The notes under the pieces: generated by a model | What the model was told of the DNA's origin: nothing | Databases searched by the model: none | What the model saw: the letters and a program-made list of their open reading frames with translations, nothing else | Shown here: positions 59,006 through 64,000 of the stretch, piece by piece | Position numbering within the stretch: the first letter of the stretch is position 1 | Layout of the letters: every line of letters starts with the position of its first letter | Position numbers and translations under genes: made by a program | DNA from: Anaeramoeba flamelloides | Lineage: Eukaryota > Metamonada > Anaeramoebidae | Assembly: GCA_027625915.1 (NCBI GenBank) | Contig: JANTQA010000057.1 | Location: 9,548,001 to 9,612,000 of the forward strand | Direction: 5' to 3' | DNA: 64,000 nt

Positions 59006-60119
59006 TCTTCCTTTCTTTTCATACCATATTCTGAAAAAAAAACATGAGTTAATTTTTTTATAATGGGTTAAAGGTTGTTAACATGGGTTATTTACATTAC
59101 TGTACGATAGAGTTTAAAGAAAGGGTTTAAATATTGCATGAATATAATTTGAAGTGCCCTTGTTATATGTGGTTAAAAACTCGATTTTCGTTCCAGAGCT
59201 TATAGATGTTATAATCATCTGTTCGAAGACTTTTCACAATTCTTTTGGGTTTGTTTGGCTTATAAGAAACCAAGAGTATCATGGAGCAACAATTTCGAGA
59301 AATGAATGTATTGAAATATAATGAAATGCTTAGCAATTGAGGCAATTCTCATATACTCCCATGTATAAATGTGAAAGAATTCCACAATAATTTCAACTTT
59401 GATATCAATAATTTATTTATACTTTTGGTAAATTGGATTTAAATCCACTAACCAACTATAAAAAAAATCACTATTTTAAATTTCCTTTGGTTGTTTCTTT
59501 ATTCAACACAGAATTTCTGGAAGAAAATCAATAGTCAACATTCAAATAAAAGGTCAAAATATTGTTGTTTAACTTTTCACAATAAACCTTTAAATCGGGT
59601 GCTATTTCAGATCTTAAATTTTAATTATCTTTTAATCCAAATTTTGGTGGGTTTTTTCTATTGTGTCTTGAATTCTTGAAATTGAAAATAATTTTGATTT
59701 AAGGTTTAAAAAAAATAAATCAATATAAATATTTTATTCTTAAAAAAAAGCTCGAAAAGTGTTAATTCTCAATTATCAAAACTTCTTGTTTAACTCCACA
59801 TTTCAAGTATTTTTTATTAAAGAACTTAAATAGAAAAAGTGTCAAAAACTCCACAAGGAAAAAGGTCTATGGAATAAATAGTTTGAATAAAGATGAATTT
59901 GTGAAGTGTGTATCCTCCGCTTTGAGTGGTATAAAAAATTTATTGTGTTCCACTGATTGGGTTATTTTTATTTTTATACTTGATTCCCTAATAAAACGTA
60001 TTGTTGTGTGTGTGTGGGGGGTGGTATTATTTTCCCTGTTGCAACTTTTAGGTTTTTTTTCAATGTAAAAGAATTAATTAAAATATTTGGTTTTTATCCA
60101 TTGTTTTGAATTATGGAAA

Positions 60120-60385
60120 AAGAAACAATAAAATTTTTTTGAGTTTTCTGTTTATTTGTAAAATTGATAGATAAAACATAAAACTCAAGAAATGCACCTT
60201 TGGGTTTTTTTTAGTCAAGAAATGCCAAGAAAATTTGTTAAATTAAAGAAAGGCGCAGTTAGGTTTTCCTGAATTGAAAAGAAGTGGGTAAAATCTTTGA
60301 TTCTTCTCCATTCTTTTGAATTCTGGAAATGCTCGGCACTCTACTGCATTCGACATACACTTCAAGGCATTTACTGACCCTTCCC
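60120..60385. repeat. Related composite palindromic repeat
   Basis: GAGTTTTCTGTTTATTTG, AAAGGCGCAGTTAGGTTTTC, the hairpin GAATTGAAAAGAAGTGGG / CTCCATTCTTTTGAATTC, and CGGCACTCTACTGCATTCG near the end. Confidence 0.55.
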
Positions 60386-60529
60386 TAATTTCTGAATTTT
60401 TATTTCGAAATTTTGATAAAAAGCAATAATTTTCTTTGTCAATAACTAAATGGTAAAATAAATACTAACTTTTTATTTTGAATAACTATTGTCGAAAAAA
60501 AAGTGAAACAGGGAAAAAAGGTGAAACTT

Positions 60530-61155
60530 GGTTTATAGTTGTAAAAATTACTGAAAACGAAAACTAAAAACAATTAAAAGAAGTAACCAATTAACCTCAA
60601 ATAATAATTCATTATATTATTTCCAATCAAACCAACAAACACAATTTAAATCTACTTTCATATCGAAATTATTACTGTGGTTTTGGAGATCTCCAAAATA
60701 GTCAATTTTTTGAACAAATTTTTAATATTATTATTTTCCAATTTAAAAATGAAAATTTTTAGTTCAAATTACCCAAAATATTTTTCGTTTTATAGGTTGA
60801 AGAAAATCTAAAGATCTTTATAAAATGGTTTAGAAATGATATTTTTGAGTAATAAATTATACTTCCTTCATTAACTCTAAGACAAAATTTTTACTCGGTT
60901 AATTTGATTGTCGCAGTAATAAATAATATTAGTCTCGGAAATTGAAATAAAAATTTTCGTTTATTAATTGGAAAATAAAAGTAATTGATCAATCATAGGA
61001 AAATACATACCAAAAGATAGTATCAAAAAAACTGTTATTGTGTTGAATCCTTCATTTTGCCTTTATTTATTTTTTTATTCTTTTATTAATTGATCATACT
61101 TTTGAATTAACCGGTTCTCTTAATGTTCCCAATTAAAAACCATGTTTAACTTTTT
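60530..61155. repeat. Sister copy of the 13.2-15.1-kb repeat, interrupted by a different MITE
   Basis: Same flanks as 13160-15080. The insert here is the 254-bp TA element, not the TTAA element. Non-coding. Confidence 0.7.
60728..60981. mobile_element. 254-bp TA-flanked MITE with TATTTTCCAATT arms
   Basis: Left ATTATTTTCCAATTTAAAAA and GAAAATTTTTAG; right complement reads CTTTTATTTTCCAATTAATA and GAAAATTTTTAT. TA at both borders. It interrupts the same repeat, at almost the same base, that the TTAA element interrupts at 13363. Confidence 0.7.
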
Positions 61156-63542
61156 TTAAAAACGGTAATATCTTTGATATTATTCTTTCGTTATTAATTA
61201 TTTTTGTTTCTCTGGATTAATCCTTTAATCCAAATTTTTCGATTTATTTCATAGGACGGCAGCCCCAAAGAAAATTCCAATACCAAAAAGTACAAATAAT
61301 GAGAATCTTCAAAATTTTTACTGATATTACCCTTAGTCAAAAAAAAAATAACGAGATACATAATTATAATTTATAAATTTGTCAAAAGATCAAATTAAAT
61401 CTTAATATTCTATGATATATTTTAATTTATCTTTAACAACATGGTTAATAATTATGCAAAATATATGGTATTTTTTGGTATTTAATTAATTTATAAGAAA
61501 ATGTTTATTCTTTGAAAACTTGCATTAATTATCGAACAAAGTGTTGACTTTTTTTTACTAGTTTTTTTTTGAGCTGATTCTATCCAAATTATTTTCAAGT
61601 AAACTTATACACTTGAAATAAACAATCTGGTGTATGAAAATAATATGAAATGGTAGTACATCACAGAAATTTTGATTTTCAAACCTTCGCATGGTAAAAA
61701 TATCGAATTATGGTAAGTAAAAAAGGTTTTTCTAAAACGAAAAGATTTTTAAAAAAAACAGAATTGTTAAATTTAGACAAGATCGCTTCAATCAATAATC
61801 TTTAAAGGAAATAAAAGAGTTGTTACGAATTAAAAGTAATATTTAGGGGCTATGGAATATTAATAGTCCTTAAAATTGATAGATTTGGAACATTCAAAAC
61901 AAACACCAATTAGAGCAACTAAAGGTGAAATGCATAATTTCTATCTTTATCTGTAAAATATAAACAGATCTTCAAATTTTTACAAAATTATTTTTAATAG
62001 ATCAAAAAAATATTATTTCCAAGCTTTTGGAAAATAGTGGGTGTTAGGTTTAATAGCAAATCTTAAAAATATTAAAAAACCTATCATTTTGAATTCTTTT
62101 TTTAGTCCACAATTTATTTGTGTTTTGGAATTATTAAACAAAAAATTTTCTTCTTTCAAACTTAACATGGTAACACATAACAACCCAATAGTCAGTCTTT
62201 TAAAAATCATGAAAATTTCTCAGGTTTATCTCTGTTGAAAATAAAAAACTAATTTGATCGCATTATTTTTGATCAAATTGAAAGAAAATATTAAGTAGAT
62301 TCTCTTTTTTAAATAAGACGACGAATATGAAGATGGAGTGAAAAAGAAGCATTATAGTATTGTTTTCTTGCTTAAAAGTCACAAAATATTCAACCTAATC
62401 AAATTCTAACATTCAGAAACTTGACAAATTTACTAATAATCCAAAAAAAAAAAATCTTTTTTCATTTAAGAAATTTGGATGTCGTTAGGATTGACAAAAA
62501 TTGACTACAAACCACTTACCGAAGATACTATTAATAAGAGAAAATCATAAATTCTTCACTACTAAAAAATCTAAAGACTTTTATAAAGCTCAGACTTTTT
62601 TCAAACATTCAAGAATTGAATTTAAAGTACAACCATTACAAACACTTTCCAAGAAAAAAATGTTTAGTCGAAGGGAAAAGCTTTGAAGAAATTTTAGGAT
62701 TTTTTTTAGATAGTTAATTGTTTATTTTTTTTTCATTTTTTTTTAATTACCCTTTTAAGGTAAATTTTTTTTTATTTCCAAGCTACTTTTCTATTTTATT
62801 TAATCGACACCAAGTTCTCACAAACTCACAAGAAGTGTTGTTCTTTCAATATAGTGTTCGGAAATTTGACTTGTACTTCTATAAACCTTCAATTAAAACT
62901 TGATATTTTTGTATAATTCCAATCAAAACACTTTCTTCATTCACACTAGTCAGTGACTTCAAAACAACCAAACAAAATAAATTATTTTTGTTAATTGGTG
63001 TTTTGAAAAGGACACTATTTTTTAAAAATTGCACTTATTTTTAAAACCATAAAAACATTTCTTTTTTTTTTTTGACCAAACCCACACTCTCCTTCAGAAC
63101 TAGAACAACAAAACAATAAAATTCTATCACTCAAAAGAATTTTAGTTTGAGAAATGTAAAAATAAATTTTTTTCAAAACCAAAAATTAAAAAATTGCGAC
63201 TTTGAACTTTATTTTTAAAATAACAAAGGTCAAACGAACATTAAATCGAATGGGATTTTCAATTAAATGTTTATTCACCAATTGGTACTAATTAAATTTT
63301 TTTCAAAAATAAACAAAAAACAGAAAGTAAAAAAATCTGACTCAACAATTTTACTTACGAGTGGAAAAATCTGTAAAATCAAAAGTAAACCATAAAAAAA
63401 AATCAATCAAAGTTTTGGTTTAGAATAAAAATTTGATTCTACTTTTATTTGAAAAATACATTTCGACAAAACCAAAAAAAATTTCACAAATAGATCAATT
63501 AAACTGATTGTTCTATTCCAAATTTAACCAAAACAATCTTAC
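61156..63542. other. Intergenic, uncertain coding remnants
   Basis: A short G/C-richer patch at 61255-61325 can be read TAAPKKIPIPKSTNNENLQN before a stop after an AG, and frames at 62500-62900 look mildly coding. None could be linked to a gene. Confidence 0.4.
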
Positions 63543-63614
63543 CCGCATCCATGGTTCACGACTAAACGACCAAATATTAACAACAGATCCTTTCTTAAAT
63601 TCAAAATTCAAATT
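63543..63614 (-). CDS. Possible internal exon of a further minus-strand gene (partial, uncertain)
   Basis: On the minus strand a TTTTAG acceptor is followed by 24 open codons, reading FKKGSVVNIWSFSREPWMR at the end, then a perfect GTAAGA donor. The local composition is richer in G and C than its surroundings and the peptide looks like a small beta domain start. A second frame (DLLLIFGRLVVNHGCG) is also open, so the reading is uncertain. A 12-nt candidate microexon (63359-63370, between ACAG and GTAAGT) lies downstream. I could not join them into a full gene, and the rest may lie beyond the window. Confidence 0.25.
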
Positions 63615-64000
63615 CTAAAAAAGTTTTGAGAAAATTGTACCATTTCAATGATCAAATATTATTGTACAAAAGTGTGTTCAACAGAGATATCTTTGTTTGT
63701 TTTTTAAAAGTTAAATAATACTGAAACTTTCATCAGAAATATTTCAATCTCAATTTTTTTAAGAGAAAAGTGAAACAAAATTTTTTTAAAAGGACAATCT
63801 GTTTCAAGTGTTTTGAACAATTAAAAATCAATATTTAATAATATCTTTTGTAATTTCACAAACCTTTTCGCTTGATAAGAAAAAATCCAAAATTTTATAA
63901 CCATTTTTTTCACTGAAACTTTATCAATTTATTAAAAAATTTCAAACTAAACCCAAATTATTTATCATTTTTCCAAAAAAATAAACAACCAAAACCCAAA

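Noticed and set aside
59163-59345. 60-codon minus frame in a less AT-rich patch
   Set aside because: Starts well but shows no family resemblance and cannot be extended through splice sites; possible remnant only.
59883-60068. 61-codon plus frame with hydrophobic stretches
   Set aside because: Begins at TTG, not ATG, and lies next to a palindromic repeat; no support.
1-64000. tRNA, rRNA, CRISPR, LTR or virus-like elements
   Set aside because: No T-loop or box B patterns, no rRNA-like segments, no spaced direct-repeat arrays, no long terminal repeats, and no reverse transcriptase, integrase or capsid frames were recognised.

Overview
The window is nuclear DNA of a very AT-rich, intron-bearing unicellular eukaryote. 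The evidence is short GT-AG introns (seven clear cases plus two more in a spliced gene with a frame problem, 87-249 nt), A-rich start contexts, AATAAA-like signals, and typical eukaryotic proteins: a heterotrimeric G-protein alpha subunit, a VAMP-type R-SNARE, the ER glucosyltransferase Alg6, a RasGEF, a three-repeat Myb and a BTB protein. Long Lys/Glu/Asn runs inside several proteins, together with BTB, Ras-signalling and G-protein genes, recall amoeboid protists such as Anaeramoeba, or dictyostelids less closely. I lean to an Anaeramoeba-like organism, but this is inference. The standard genetic code fits. I see no prokaryotic, organellar or viral genes and no tRNA or rRNA genes.

Layout: there are eight supported protein genes in 64 kb. 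On the minus strand: BTB-(KE)n-amidotransferase-like fusion (4.2-5.9 kb), Rxt3-like gene with three exons and an apparent homopolymer frameshift (7.8-9.4 kb), G-alpha with four exons (15.9-17.5 kb), ALG6 (25.3-26.9 kb), an unrecognised 903-residue Ser/Asn/Lys-rich protein with two possible PH-like modules (36.3-39.0 kb), and RasGEF (47.3-49.8 kb). On the plus strand: R1R2R3-Myb with four exons (30.5-32.2 kb) and VAMP with two exons (57.15-57.6 kb). A possible exon of another minus-strand gene lies near the right edge (63.5 kb). The genes are not an operon or pathway cluster. G-alpha, RasGEF and VAMP would act in signalling and membrane traffic, ALG6 in N-glycan assembly in the ER, and Myb and the Rxt3-like protein in the nucleus.

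The rest, most of the window, is extremely AT-rich and is built to a large extent of dispersed, non-coding repeats that can be recognised by comparing parts of the window with each other. At least a dozen families are visible. They include several MITE-like palindromic elements with TA target duplications, a group of elements flanked by TTAA whose ends begin GGG, elements next to (TA)n tracts, and longer repeats present two or three times. Several can be read as insertions because a second, uninterrupted copy of the target lies elsewhere in the window. The best case is a three-layer nest at 13.2-15.1 kb, explained by comparison with 43.0-44.1 kb and 60.5-61.2 kb. No transposase gene was recognised, so the elements look non-autonomous.
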